Shown here: piece after piece, positions 1 to 11,989 of the stretch
How positions within the stretch are numbered: the first letter of the stretch is position 1
Layout of the letters: each line of letters starts with the position of its first letter
NCBI RefSeq assembly: GCF_032854445.1
Contig: NC_088296.1
Span: 19,457,485-19,521,484 of the forward strand
Length of the DNA stretch: 64,000 bases
DNA from: Liolophura sinensis
Taxonomy: Eukaryota; Mollusca; Polyplacophora; Chitonida; Chitonidae
Reading direction: 5' to 3'
Notes under the pieces: generated by a model
What the model was told of the DNA's origin: nothing
The model's database searches: none
What the model saw: only the letters and a program-made list of their open reading frames with translations
Program-made: the position numbers and the translations under genes

Positions 1-290
1 CATAGGAAACGGAATATAAAGGTTTTGGCTATCGGGCACCATAGGAAACTGGGCATGAAGGTTTTGGCAATCGGACACTATAGGAAACTGGATATTAAGG
101 TTTTGGCAATCGGACACCATAGGAAACTGGGCATGAAGGTTTTAGCAATCTGACACCATAGGAATCTGGACATCAAGCTTTTAGCAATCAGACATCTTAG
201 GAAACTGGATATTAAGGCTTTGGCAATCGGACACCATAGGAAAATGGGCATCAAGGTTTTAGCAATCAGACACTATAGGAAACTAGATAT
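1..290. repeat. 39-bp tandem repeat, about 7 copies
   Basis: Unit begins CATAGGAAACTGGGCATGAA and continues GGTTTTGGCAATCGGACAC, 39 bp in all. The window opens inside the array. Copies alternate between GGGCATGAAGG and GGATATTAAGG variants, hinting at a two-unit register. The array passes directly into the 62-bp satellite at about 290. Confidence 0.9.
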
Positions 291-3200
291 TTTATAACCA
301 AATGATGACCAGTGCACAGATAGAAACTTTCACCGTTTACATGCAAGGATATTTCATAACCAAATGATGATCGGCGCACAGATAGAAACTTTCCCCGCTT
401 ACATACAAGGATATTTTATAACCAAATGATAATCGGCGCACAGATAGAAACTTCCCCCGACTACATACAAGGATATTTTATGCCCAAATGATGAACAGCG
501 CACGGATAGAAACTTTCCCGGCTTACATATAAGAATATTTTATAACCAAATGATGATCGGCGCACAGATAGAAACTTTCCCGGCTTACATATAAGGATAT
601 TTTATAACCAAATGATGAACAGCGCACAGATAGAAACTTCCCTCGCTTACATGTAAGGATATTTTATGCCCAAATGATAAACAGCGCACAGATAGAAACT
701 TTCCCCGACTACATACAAGGCTATTGTATGCCCAAATGATGAACAGTGCACAGATAGCAACTTTCCCCGCTTACATACAAGGATATTTTTTAACCCAAAT
801 GATGAACAGCACACAGATAGAAACTTTCCCCGCTTACATACAAGGATATTTTATAACCAAATGATGAACAGCACACAGATAGAAACTTTCCCCGCTTACA
901 TACAAGGATATTTTATAACCAAATGATGATCGGCGCACAGATAGAAACTTTCCCGGCTTACATGTAAGGATATTTTATGCCCAAATGATGATCGGCGCAC
1001 AGATAGAAACTTTCCCCGACTACAAACAAGGCTATTGTATGCCCAAATGATGAACAGTGCACGGATAGAAACTTTCCCGGCTTACATAAAAGAATATTTT
1101 ATACCCAAATGATGAACAGCGCACAGAAAGAGACTTTCCCGGCTTACATATAAGGATATTTTATAACCAAATGATGAACAGCGCACAGATAGAAACTTTC
1201 CCGGCTACATATAAGGATATTTTATAACCAAATGATGAACAGTGCACAGATAGAAACTTTCCCCGCTTACATACAAGGATTTTTATAACCAAATGATGAT
1301 CGGCGCACAGATAGAAACTTCCCCGACTACATACAAGGCTAATGTATGCCCAAATGATGAACAGCGCACGGAAAGAAACTTTCCCGGCTTACATAAAAGA
1401 ATATTTTATACCCAAATGGTGAACTGCGCACAGAAAGAGACTTCCCCGGCTTACATATAAGGATATTTTATAAGCAAATGATGAACAGCGCACAGATAGA
1501 AACTTTCCCAGCTACATATAAGGATATTTTATACCCAAATGGTGAACAGCGCACAGATAGAAACTTTCCCCGCTTACATATAAGGATATTTTAAAACCAA
1601 ATGATGAACAGCGCACAAATAGAAACTTTCCCGGCTTACAAACATGGATGTTTTATAACCAAATGATGAACAGCGCACAGATAGAAACTTTCCCGGCTTA
1701 CATATAAGGATATTTTATACCCAAATGATGAACAGCGCACAAAAAAAAACTTTCCCCGCTTACACACAAGGATATTTTATGCCCAAATGATGAACAGTGC
1801 ACAGATAGAAACTTTCCCAGCTTACATTTACGGATATTTTATAACCAATGTTGATTCACCCACAGATAGAAACTTTCCCGGCCTACATATAAGGATATTT
1901 TATACCCAAATGATGAACAGTGCACAGACAGAAACTTTCCCGGCTTACATATGAGGATATTTTATACCCAAATGATGAACAGCGCACAGATAGAAACTTT
2001 TCCCGCTTACATATAAGGATGTTTTATACCCAAATGATGAACAGCACACAGATAGAAACTTTCCCGGCTTACATATGAGGATATTTTATACCCAAATGAT
2101 GAACAGCGCACAAATAGAAACTTTCCCCGCTTACATAAAATAATATTTTATAACCAAATGATGAACAGCGCACAGATAGAAACTTTCCCCGCTTACATAT
2201 AAGGATATTTTATAACCAAATGGTGAACTGCGCACAGATAGAAACTTTCCCCGCTTACATACAAGGATATTTTATGCCCAAATGATGAACAGCACACAGA
2301 TAGAAACTTTTACGGCTTACATAGACGGATATTTTATGCCCAAATGATGAATAGCGCACAGATAGAAACTTTTCCGGCTTACATATAAGGATATTTTATA
2401 ACCAAATGATGAACAGCGCACAAATAGAAACTTTTCCTGCTTACATGCGAGGTTATTTTATGCCCAAATGATGAACAGCACACAGATAGAAACTTTCCCC
2501 GCTTACATATAAGGATATTTTTTGCCCAAATGATGAACAGCGCACAGACAGAAACTTTCCCGGCCTACATATAAGGATATTTTATAACCAAATGGTGAAC
2601 TGCGCACAGATAGAAACTTTCCCCGCTTACATATAAGGATATTTTTTGCACAAATGATGAACAGCGCACAGACAGAAACTTTCCCGGCCTACATATAAGG
2701 ATATTTTATACCCAAATGGTGAACTGCGCCACAGATAAAAACTTTCCCGGCTTACATACAAGGATATTTTATAACCAAATGATGAACAGCACACAGATAG
2801 AAACTTTCCCCGCTTACATACAAGGATAATTTATAACCAAATGATGAACAGCACACAGATAGAAACTTTCCCCGCTTACATACAAGGATATTTTATAACC
2901 AAATGATGATCGGCGCACAGATAGAAACTTTCCCGGCTTACATGTAAGGATATTTTATGCCCAAATGATGATCGGCGCACAGATAGAAACTTTCCCCGAC
3001 TACAAACAAGGCTATTGTATGCCCAAATGATGAACAGTGCACGGATAGAAACTTTCCCGGCTTACATAAAAGAATATTTTATACCCAAATGATGAACAGC
3101 GCACAGAAAGAGACTTTCCCGGCTTACATATAAGGATATTTTATAACCAAATTATGAACAGCGCACAGATAGAAACTTTCCCGGCTACATATAAGGATAT

Positions 3201-5348
3201 TTTATAACCAAATGATGAACAGTGCACAGATAGAAACTTTCCCCGCTTACATACAAGGATTTTTATAACCAAATGATGATCGGCGCACAGATAGGAAACT
3301 TCCCCCGACTACATACAAGGCTAATGTATGCCCAAATAATGAACAGCGCACGGAAAGAAACTTTCCCGGCTTACATAAAAGAATATTTTATACCCAAATG
3401 GTGAACTGCGCACAGAAAGAGACTTCCCCGGCTTACATATAAGGATATTTTATAAGCAAATGATGAACAGCGCACAGATAGAAACTTCCCCGCTTACATA
3501 TAAGGATATTTTATACCCAAATGGTGAACAGCGCACAGATAGAAACTTTCCCCGCTTACATATAAGGATATTTTAAAACCAAATGATGAACAGCGCACAA
3601 ATAGAAACTTTCCCGGCTTACCAAACACATGGATGTTTTATAACCAAATGATGAACAGCGCACAGATAGAAACTTTCCCGGCTTACATATAAGGATATTT
3701 TATACCCAAATGATGAACAGCGCACAAAAAAAACTTTCCCCGCTTACACACAAGGATATTTTATGCCCAAATGATGAACAGTGCACAGATAGAAACTTTC
3801 CCAGCTTACATTTACGGATTTTTTATAACCAATGTTGATTCACCCACAGATAGAAACTTCCCGGCCTACATATAGGATATTTTATACCCAAATGATGAAC
3901 AGTGCACAGACAGAAAACTTTCCCGGCTTACATATGAGGATATTTTATACCCAAATGATGAACAGCGCACAGATAGAAACTTTTCCCGCTTACATATAAG
4001 GATGTTTTATACCCAAATGATGAACAGCACACAGATAGAAACTTTCCCCGCTTACATATGAGGATATTTATACCCAAATGATGAACAGCGCACAAATAGA
4101 AACTTTCCCCGCTTACATAAAATAATATTTTATAACCAAATGATGACAGCGCACAGATAGAAACTTTCCCCGCTTACATATAAGGATATTTTATAACCAA
4201 ATGGTGAACTGCGCACAGATAGAAACTTTCCCCGCTTACATATAAGGATATTTTATACCCAAATGATGAACAGCGCACAGATAGAAACTTTCCCCGCTTA
4301 CATACAAGGATATTTTATGCCCAAATGATGAACAGCACACAGATAGAAACTTTCACGGCTTACATAGACGGATATTTTATGCCCAAATGATGAATAGCGC
4401 ACAGATAGAAACTTTTCCGGCTTACATATAAGGATATTTTATAACCAAATGATGAACAGCGCACAAATAGAAACTTTTCCTGCTTACATGCGAGGTTATT
4501 TTATGCCCAAATGATGAACAGCACACAGATAGAAACTTTCACCGCTTACATACAAGGATATTTTTTGCCCAAATGATGAACAGCGCACAGACAGAAACTT
4601 TCCCGGCCTACATACAAGGATATTTTATAACCAAATGGTGAACTGCGCACAGATAGAAACTTTCCCCGCTTACATATAAGGATATTTTTTGCACAAATGA
4701 TGAACAGCGCACAGACAGAAACTTTCCCGGCCTACATATAAGGATATTTTATACCCAAATGGTGAACTGCGCACAGATAGAAACTTTCCCGGCTTACATA
4801 TAAGGATATTTGATACCCAAATGATGAACAGCGCACAGACAGAAACTTTCCCGGCTTACATATAAGGATATTTTATACCCAAATGATGAACAGCGCACAG
4901 AAAGAAACTTTCCCCGCTTACATACAAGGATATTTTATAGCGAAATGATGAACAGCGCACAGATAGAAACTTTCCTCGCTTACATATAAGGATATTTTAT
5001 ACCCAAATGATGAACAGCGCACAGATAGAAACTTTCCCCGCTTACATACAAGGATATTTTATTCCCAAATGATGAACAGTGCACAGATAGAAACTTTCCC
5101 CGCTTACAAATGAGGATATTTTATACCCAAATGATGATCGGCGCACAGATAGAAACTTTCTCCGCTCACACAAAAGGATGTTTTATACCCAAATGATGAA
5201 CAGTGCACAGATAGGAAATTTCCCGGTCTACATATAAGGATATTTTATACTCAGATGATGAACAGCGTACAGATTAGAAACTTTTGCCGCTTATATATAA
5301 GGATATTTTATACCCAAATGATGAACAGCGCACAGATAGAAACTTTTA
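291..5348. repeat. 62-bp satellite array, about 81 units, with a 32-unit higher-order duplication
   Basis: Unit core: GGATATTTTATAACCAAATG, then ATGAACAGCGCACAGATAGA, AACTTTCCCCGCTTACATAC, AA (62 bp; GGAT anchors at 347 and 409). Variants include AACAGCG against ATCGGCG and TAACC against TGCCC. From 781 the order of variant units recurs exactly 1980 bp later at 2761. By about 4363 the offset is 2042, so the second block gained one unit near 4200-4280. The array ends abruptly at about 5348. No open reading frame of note runs through it. Confidence 0.95.
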
Positions 5349-7117
5349 TGAGTTTGATCCGGCTTGTTACTCTACTTATCTGCCCCTTTCGAAAGGGGAC
5401 ATGTAAAGGATCTCGAAAATGAGATTATAGTTTTAAGTGAAATGAGGAAATGCATAACAAATATATGAATAAAAATTTTGTTTATGTATCACTACACAAC
5501 ATATGTACCCACACCTAATGACTCCTCGTCGTTATATGACTTGTTAAGTACGACGTCATACCCAAAGCGTACATTTGTTTGTGTATCTCATAATAACCCT
5601 TTGCATATTTGTCACTAAGGGTAATAAAATTCCGGAAATGACGTCATCGCTAAGCTTTCTGGGAACGCGAGGTCAGGTTACATGCATATCGCCCATCATT
5701 CGAGCTCTCCCACCAACAAAGTCGTTTTGACAATTAGGCCTACCACCGCTGACATCACCACTGCAGACTACTTAATTTCTGGACTGATTGCTGGTACCTT
5801 ACTAAAAAAAACTGTTGTTGAAGAAAGAAATAGAACTCATTTGCGTTTGTTTTTCGCCTACATAGACTGCGTACATGTACATAAGAGATTTGACTTTGGA
5901 AGAAAAGATTACAAATAACCTAACCTGAAAGGTTAAGGGTAGAAACAAACCTAAGCGGCCAGAGAAATTTTTGTCTGACCTGCTTAGTAATAATAAATCA
6001 TCTTTTAATGACTGAACATTTACGAGGACGTGGTACGTGCCATGTTAGAGCAACCGGAAACACGATGTCACCTCACTCTTACATCACGCATATATGCTTA
6101 AAAGGCAAATCTGGGTTCGGGTGACGAAAGCGGAAACAGCTGCATTCTCGGGTTACAGATATAACCCACACCTGATTGATCAAAACTGATAACATAACGG
6201 CGCTTTTCGATTGTCTCAATAAGTGTGATTTTGCTTATTTTGAACTCAAATATCTTGATTGTGCAACGTCACAAAATTAAAAAGTCACGCTTGTTAAACT
6301 GTTCGTGGGATACTGCGTGTGGGATCAATATATACATTTGATGTCATGTTGTCTAACAAAGCATAACTTCGTTCAGTTGTGAGCTATTTCCCGTTTTACA
6401 CTGTTCCTGGGCAAAGAGACCTCAATGGCCTTGGCCTCACCATAAGCGACAAGCCACTGAATGACGGATGAGATCACAGACTCAAACCCAGCTCTTGACA
6501 GTTCAACCTTGACTTTATGCCAATATGTTTTATTTCTTTTGTTTGTTTGTTTTTGCTTTCGTGATTATTTTTTGGTTTTGCTACATATGTGCAGACTACC
6601 GTTGATTATCAGGGCAGTGTATAATTTTCTCAAAATACATCACAATGTTGATTACCGTCAGCACAAGACATGCATAGCATAACATACACTCATTCAGTTT
6701 TAACAGGTAAATTATACATTCAAGGTCACGGAAACAAACATGCGCCAAGTGCCTAAAAACTGGAAAAGTAGTTAAACCGAATCTAGCATTTATACAAAAG
6801 GTTAATGTAACTCAAACTACCAGTACATATCTTGTTAGCGAAACAGTTTGCAACATTCTGTTTAACAGTATAACTGTGCCACATGACACTCTTCACCTGG
6901 TTAACGGATTTTTCAATATTTATTTGACTGGAAAAGTAAACGTTTATAAAAAAAAAAAACGGCAGGTAATTTTCATGAACAATATTAAGTCGTTATTTTG
7001 TGAAGACAATTTTCAACTATGTAACATAAACATCAGCGCATAAACAGCCTGTGATTGCCCCGAAATTTGCCATAATATTCAACCGCAGGAAATAGAATAA
7101 TTCTTGAAATTGCTTAC
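5349..7117. other. Intergenic sequence with one dispersed duplicated segment
   Basis: I see no gene here. Positions 5637-5800 resemble 12873-13015: both have TGACGTCATC, a TTCTGGGAA block, then an AA(G/C)NAAGT(C/T)GTTTTGAC block and CTACTTAATTT(C/T)(T)GGACT. This is a diverged duplicate of unknown nature. Short open frames at 5682 and 6461 lack any recognisable domain. Confidence 0.5.
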
Positions 7118-7222
7118 CGGGTCGACACTCGCAGATGTCACAGCTGTTCTCGTCTCGTACAAATCCGGTAGGGCAATACATCCGACATTGCGGCGGGCAA
7201 GCATCGGGATCTTGCTTAGGCT
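7118..7222 (-). CDS. Antistasin-like domain exon (orphan, partial gene)
   Basis: A 105-nt minus-strand exon with a clean acceptor (TTACAG before 7222) and donor (GTAAGC after 7118), both intron phase 1. It encodes E-P-K-Q-D-P-D-A then C-x3-C-x3-C-x10-C-x2-C-x-C, the six-cysteine antistasin pattern. Length, phase and residues match exon 3 of the complete gene at 21425-24570. Antistasin-family proteins are secreted serine-protease inhibitors first known from leeches. No matching signal-peptide or terminal exon was found on this strand within the window, so this may be one exon of a gene I could not complete, or a stranded duplicate. The exon itself shows no defect. Confidence 0.7.
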
Positions 7223-7369
7223 CTGTAACATGAAGTGAATACATTATTGTCCCCGTTTATAATAAATGAACCATGTAGGCCAATCATCGACTGCACAACC
7301 AGCGATCTAAGGGCTTATATAAAAGACTATGTTATAGAACTGAAGAGAAATGCATCATAACTACATACA

Positions 7370-8340
7370 AAGGAAACGATCTCCAATTGAATATAGATGT
7401 GAAACTTTCCCGCTTGAAGGGGACCCAGCGTTTAAGACTATGTTGTTCCTTGCGGCGCAGCGAAGGAAGGAAAACGTTTCTTATAGTTATATGTTAAAGA
7501 AAATGTTTCCCAATCATGTACAGCGAAAAGTGTGGAGCGGTCTCTACATGGTTCCATATAAAGGAAATGTTCCCCAGTCATGTACAGCGAAAAGTGTGAA
7601 GCGGTCTCTGCATGGTTCCATATAAAGGAAATGTTCCCCAATCATGTACAGCAAAACGTGTGAAGCGGTCTCTGCATGGTTGCATATAAGGGAAATGTTC
7701 CCCAATCATGTACAGCGAAAAGTGTGAAGCGGTCTCTACATGGTTCCATATAAAGGAAATGTTTCCCAGTCATGTGCAGCAAAACGTGTGAAGCTGTCTC
7801 TGGATGGTTGCATATAAAGGGAAATATTCCCCAATCATGTACAGTGAAACGAGAGTAAGCTCCCTTTTGTACAACGCTAGTAGAGAAGCATTCCCTGGTT
7901 ACATTTAAAAAAATCTTTCACATAAATTCCTGTGTATAACGCTAGTAAAGAAGCATTCCCTCGTTATATATAAAGGAAATTTCCTTATAAATTCATGTTC
8001 TGCACTAATGGGTAACAAATATAGGAAAATTTCTACAGTAGTCATCGAGCAGCGATAGGAAAGTATAGCAATAGGAGAGAACAGCTCCTTGGTAACAACA
8101 TTAATTCGTGTAGGGTTTCAATAGAGAGGCATTCAGCCTATACATTTAAACAAAATTTTTGATAACAAATTCTGTACTCGGATCCACTAGTGGGTTTCAA
8201 ATATAGGAAATTTACCGTATTAATTCATGGACACTGTACGGATAGAAGTACTCCATGGTTACATACAGAGGAGTTTTTGAAAACAATCTATCTGCAGCGA
8301 AATGGTAAAAGTGCTCCGTGTTTACATATAAAGGAAATAT
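7370..8340. repeat. 63-64 bp tandem repeat, regular then degenerate
   Basis: From 7490 to about 7860 the unit GGTTCCATATAAAGGAAATG, TTCCCCAGTCATGTACAGCG, AAAAGTGTGAAGCGGTCTCTGCAT repeats about six times (anchors 7568, 7632, 7695, 7759). From 7860 to 8340 the same theme continues as diverged units (CATTCCCTGGTTACAT, TATAAAGGAAAT). The 91-residue open frame at 7350 and the 67-residue frame opposite are by-products of the repeat. Confidence 0.8.
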
Positions 8341-8365
8341 CCTTCTCTTCCTTATAATTAGTATG

Positions 8366-8492
8366 AGTGGGAAGGTCTGCCAGCAGCCTGTGAATGGTCG
8401 TGGGTTTCCCCCGCATCCCTGCCCAGTTACCTCCGACCAGTAATGCTGGCTGCTGTCCTATAAGTAAAACACAAATCAGATAAATAAACAAA
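8366..8492 (+). mobile_element. SINE family A, 5'-truncated copy
   Basis: Begins GAGTGGGAAGGTCTGCCAGC and ends near ACACAAATCAGATAAATAAA. It matches the body and tail of the full-length copies at 11159 and 22016, and has lost the tRNA-like head. Confidence 0.75.
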
Positions 8493-8517
8493 ATAAAATT
8501 ACCCGGTGGAGAGCTTC

Positions 8518-8650
8518 ATAATTAACACGTTTCCTTGCCCTAACTTCGCAATGCTGGGTGCCGAGCAAGTCAACAGCATGTACCATTTTTAAAGTCTTTG
8601 GCATGACCCGACCAGGGTTTGATCCCGGGTCTTCCGACTTCGGAAACATT
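8518..8650 (-). mobile_element. SINE family C fragment
   Basis: Contains TTAAAGTCTTTGGCATGACC and GGTTTGATCCCGGGTC, the tRNA B-box-like end of a SINE also seen at 17640-17895 and 37095-37310. The body differs from family B but the tail logic is similar. Confidence 0.55.
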
Positions 8651-9529
8651 ATTAAGTACGAGTGAAAAACTCAAGCATTTATTTACATACATGTGTATAT
8701 ATGGTGACCACAGGCCTCTGCTCGTTCAGCCGGAGTCGATCGTTCGGTAAGGAATGAGGTAACAGGGTCGAATCCAGCCAGCGGTAATTTGGCTTTAGAC
8801 TTAAGGTAACATATTTTTATTGCACCTGAGAGTGGTATACTTAACCTAAACGTTTAATTTATTTTTATATAGTGTCAAAAAAGAATTAAAATAAAAACAA
8901 GCTAAATGTAATTACAGTTTGTTCATTGAACCCGCCGCTGCTTTGTTAATTGACATTAGTTGTCCCACAGATCCAGATAAGCTTTCTAATAGCATACGTT
9001 ATTCAAGTCTCAATTTCCGTACTTTTAAAATTGATATTGTATGTTCCGCAAATAAATTGATATCAATAAATAATGAAATTCAAGGCGCCTATCCCAGCAT
9101 CGAACATATAGAACAACCGGACCCGTCAAAGGGCTGAGTTTGCACAAGAATTGTATTAACCTTGTATTAACCAAATTAATTAACAGATCATCCCACTTGT
9201 CTCACTACAACCCGTTAACAATAGATAACTGTAACTGTAGATAGACGTATCTATGAAATATTGCCCGTCCTGGTATAGGTAGTGTAACACCTGCACTTTT
9301 GTATGTAGATACCGCATACTTTATTGCTCACATACATTGTATTTTGGCCTGAAGTGCACAGTTTTATTAGTTAATTACCACGTGACGGAACATTTATATA
9401 AGATAACAGGCTGAATAAATGGGGAACCGTTCTCACCAAGTGAAACGCTAAACAAAACATAAATAAATAAACAAATAAATAAAATTACGAGTAATTTTTC
9501 AAATAAGCTTTTATAGTTTGTATAATTTA
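8651..9529. other. Intergenic; upstream part of a duplicated antistasin-type locus
   Basis: Positions 9365-9440 (TTTTATTAGTTA, ACCACGTGA, GATAACAGGCTGAAT, AATGGG) have a diverged twin at 12752-12810. A TATA-like TTTATATAAG lies at about 9394. No intact exon follows it, so it may be a dead promoter. Confidence 0.4.
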
Positions 9530-9669
9530 TAGACTTTCGCTTTTTATGTTAACATTGTTGTATCACGGACGTGGGAAAAAAATTATACAATATTAATTAC
9601 ACACCAGTTTTCATCACTGCAAGTTGATAGAGAATACTCATCACTAAAGTGCATGTATTGCAAATGATC

Positions 9670-10215
9670 AGAATTTGTGAGGGGGACTCTTCTGTGTCGT
9701 GGTGAACAGCAGTTGCCGCAGACCTTGTGAGGAGGCTCTTCTGCGTCGTGGTGAACAGCAGTTGCCGCAGACCTTGTGAGGAGGCTCTTCTGTGTCGTGG
9801 TGAACAGCATTTGCCGCAGACCTTGTGAGGGCGCTCTTCTGTGTCGTGGCGAGTAGCAGTTGCCGCAGACCTTGTGAGGGGGCTCTTCTGTGTCGTGGTG
9901 GACAGCAGTTGCCGCAGACCTTGTGAGGGCGCTCTTCTGTGTCGTGGCGAGTAGCAGTTGCCGCAGACCTTGTGAGGGGGCTCTTCTGTGTCGTGGTGAA
10001 CAGCAGTTGCCGCAGACCTTGTGAGGGCGCTCTTCTGTGTCGTGGTGAACAGCAGTTGCCGCAGATCTAGTGAGGAGGTTCTTCTGTGTCGTGGTGAACA
10101 GCAGTTGCCGCAGACCTTGTGAGGGGGCTCTTCTGTGTCGTGTCGAGTAGCAGTTGCCGCAGACCTTGTGAGGGCGCTCTTCTGTGTCGTGGCGAACAGC
10201 ATTTGCCGCAGACCT
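9670..10215. repeat. 49-bp tandem array, about 11 copies
   Basis: Unit CTCTTCTGTGTCGTGGTGAA, CAGCAGTTGCCGCAGACCTT, GTGAGGGCG (49 bp; anchors 9687, 9736). Because 49 is 3n+1, an open minus-strand frame of 201 codons cycles through all three frames of the repeat. That frame is an artefact of the array. A single diverged unit stands at the equivalent place (about 14965-15017) in a paralogous segment. Confidence 0.9.
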
Positions 10216-10219
10216 TGTT

Positions 10220-10268
10220 ATGTCGAATTTGTCACTGACTCCCGCTATGCTAATCGCTGTAACAGCGG
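10220..10268 (+). pseudogene. Relic antistasin-type signal-peptide exon
   Basis: ATG followed by S-N-L-S-L-T-P-A-M-L-I-A-V-T-A over 49 nt, exactly the length of the working first exon at 21425-21473 and aligned codon for codon. The donor GT is replaced by AT (GATAAAT), so it cannot splice as its homologue does. It begins directly after the last unit of the 49-bp array. Identification rests on similarity to 15019 and 21425. Confidence 0.5.
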
Positions 10269-10319
10269 ATAAATAATACCAATCGTTTGTTTGTAACTGA
10301 CATGAAGTATTTGATTGAT

Positions 10320-10835
10320 TTATTTATTTGATTGGTGTTTTTACACCTTAGGTAAAAATATTTTCACCTACACGACTGCGGCCAGAAAAACACGACCATA
10401 AGCAGGTTGTTGCCAGACATTCTCACTTACGACCGAGTGAGAGTGAGTGAGTGCTTGGGGTTTAACGTCGTACTCAACAATTTTTCAGTCAAATGACGAC
10501 GAAGGAATCCTTAGGGTGCATGTACGTGTAATGTGCCTCCTTGTTGCAGGACGGATTTCCAACGCTCTTTTATTTAGTGCTGCTTCACTGAGACGACTTA
10601 CCGAAGGGAAGTAAGCCATTATACTGATACGGGTCAGCCAGTCGTTGCGCTATCCCCTTCATGCTGAACGCCAAGCGAGGAAGTTACAACTTCCTCTTTT
10701 AAAGTCTTAGGTGTGACTATATCAAGGATTGATCCTGGATCTACCAGTCCCGAAGTGGACGCTCTACCAACTGTGCTATCCGGGCCGGTACGACCGCAAA
10801 GAAAGCCAGCAAGAGGTAGACTTGGATTTAATGTA
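10320..10835 (-). mobile_element. SINE family A copy split by a SINE B insertion
   Basis: The tail and body (TTATTTATTTGATTGGTGTT, CACGACTGCGGCCAG) run to 10435. The remaining body resumes at 10797 as CAAAGAAAGCCAGC, AGGTAGACTTGGATTT. The piece between is a family B SINE. Confidence 0.7.
10436..10788 (-). mobile_element. SINE family B, full length, nested in SINE A
   Basis: Starts AGTGAGAGTGAGTGAGTGCT (the GTGAGT tail) and ends with a reversed tRNA-like head (ACCAACTGTGCTATCCGGGC). The direct repeat TACGACCG at 10428-10435 and 10789-10796 is its target-site duplication. Confidence 0.85.
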
Positions 10836-10929
10836 AACATTGATTAATACAATATGGAAATTCTCATAGTTTACTAGAGGCCACTAGAATGAAGTCGCAT
10901 GAAAAATATTGAATAATGTCTGGTAAAAA

Positions 10930-11590
10930 AGTTTGATTTAATTTTTTTATAATATTTTTTGACCTATTAAATTACATTAACACAATTGAATTCTACTATA
11001 GACTTTTCTGACCCTACTGGGACCAGTGATGTCTCTACAGCTTTTTGCAGCTTGACACACATAGCTTGATATATTTCATCATTTAAAGTGCACCTTCATT
11101 TAGAGCTGTGAATGCATTCAACAAATGGACCTTGAAATGAATTATTCTATGTCAAAAGAGGGGCCTCCGTGGCTTAGTCGGTTAGCGCGCTAGCGCAGCG
11201 TAATGACCCAGGAGCCTCTCACCAATGCGGTCGCTGTGAGTTCAAGTCCAGCTCATGCTGGCTTCCTCTCCGGCCGTAAGTGGGAAGGTGTGTCAGCAAC
11301 GTGCGGATGGTCGTGGGTTTCCCCGGGGCTCTACCCGATTTTCACCCACCATAATGCTGGCCGCCGTCGTATAAGTGAAATATTCTTGAGTACGGCGTAA
11401 AACACCAATCAAAAAAAAAAAAAATCTATGTCAAAAGTATTGCTGTGACTCCTCTGATACCCTCTTGGTCCCAAACGGACCACCATAGAATCCTATTTTT
11501 AAATGCATTTAAGTCGGTTAGAACAATTCTAAAAAAATAAGTCAAATTTTTTTCCTGAACAGTGTTTAATGGTATTTCCTTTGCCTCTAC
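10930..11590 (+). repeat. Dispersed repeat R3, copy 1, interrupted by a SINE
   Basis: Shares ordered blocks with 30830-31230, 15300-15680 and 38020-38275: GGGACCAGTGATGTC, GCTTTTTGCAGCTTGACACA, GACCACCATAGAATCCTAT, CAGTGTTTAATGGT. There is no open frame and no evident terminal structure, so the class is unknown. Positions 11159-11424 are a later SINE. Confidence 0.7.
11159..11424 (+). mobile_element. SINE family A, full length with target-site duplication
   Basis: The tRNA-like head GCCTCCGTGGCTTAGTCGGT, TAGCGCGCTAGCGC carries an A-box-like motif, and GTGAGTTCAAGTCC a B-box-like motif. A conserved body follows (CCACCATAATGCTGGCCGCC, GTCGTATAAGTGAAATATTC), then the tail AACACCAATC and poly(A). 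A perfect 13-bp duplication TCTATGTCAAAAG lies at 11146-11158 and 11425-11437. Confidence 0.95.
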
Positions 11591-11599
11591 CAAGCCCCT

Positions 11600-11965
11600 T
11601 GACACAAAGACGTATGCGATCCAGCGAGTGTCGGATTTGAACCGGCGGCTTCACTCACCACGGTCTGATCGGATGTATAAGTACGAGTACAACACCATAG
11701 AAGGCAATCCAGGGCTCCTCCCCCCTCCAATCTCGAAGTCTAAGGCGAAAATCGACTCGGGTTATCTCTGTAATGACGCTATCCAAACTATGAACGAACA
11801 ACTCTGTCCGATATTAACTGCTGCGGTGGCGTATAGTGGTTTGAGCGTCTGTCACGTAAACGATAGAGCCGCTGATTTTTCTATCCATATTCCTAAGACT
11901 ATAACATCGGTAGTCTTGATACTACCTTGTTTGGAGCTAGGTATTTGGAGGGATTGGCCAAATAC
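11600..11965. repeat. Dispersed repeat D, tRNA-like core, copy 1
   Basis: Contains CGGATTTGAACCGGCGGC and, further on, ATGAACGAACAACTCTGTCCG. The same order of blocks occurs at 15900-16300 and 26070-26295. The first block resembles a reversed tRNA T-arm, suggesting an old SINE. The 142-codon frame across it has no domain I recognise. Confidence 0.45.
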
Positions 11966-11989
11966 TGATTGGCGCATCAGCGTAAAGTG

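Noticed and set aside
291..5348. CRISPR array
   Set aside because: Units are contiguous tandem copies without unique spacers, and the sequence is animal nuclear DNA.
9597..10202. 201-codon minus-strand open frame
   Set aside because: It lies wholly in the 49-bp array. The period (3n+1) makes the protein repeat every 147 bp, and no domain or splice signal is present.
11159..11240. tRNA gene
   Set aside because: The A-box and B-box words belong to the head of a SINE with a target-site duplication. The same holds for 22016, 41092 and 56738.
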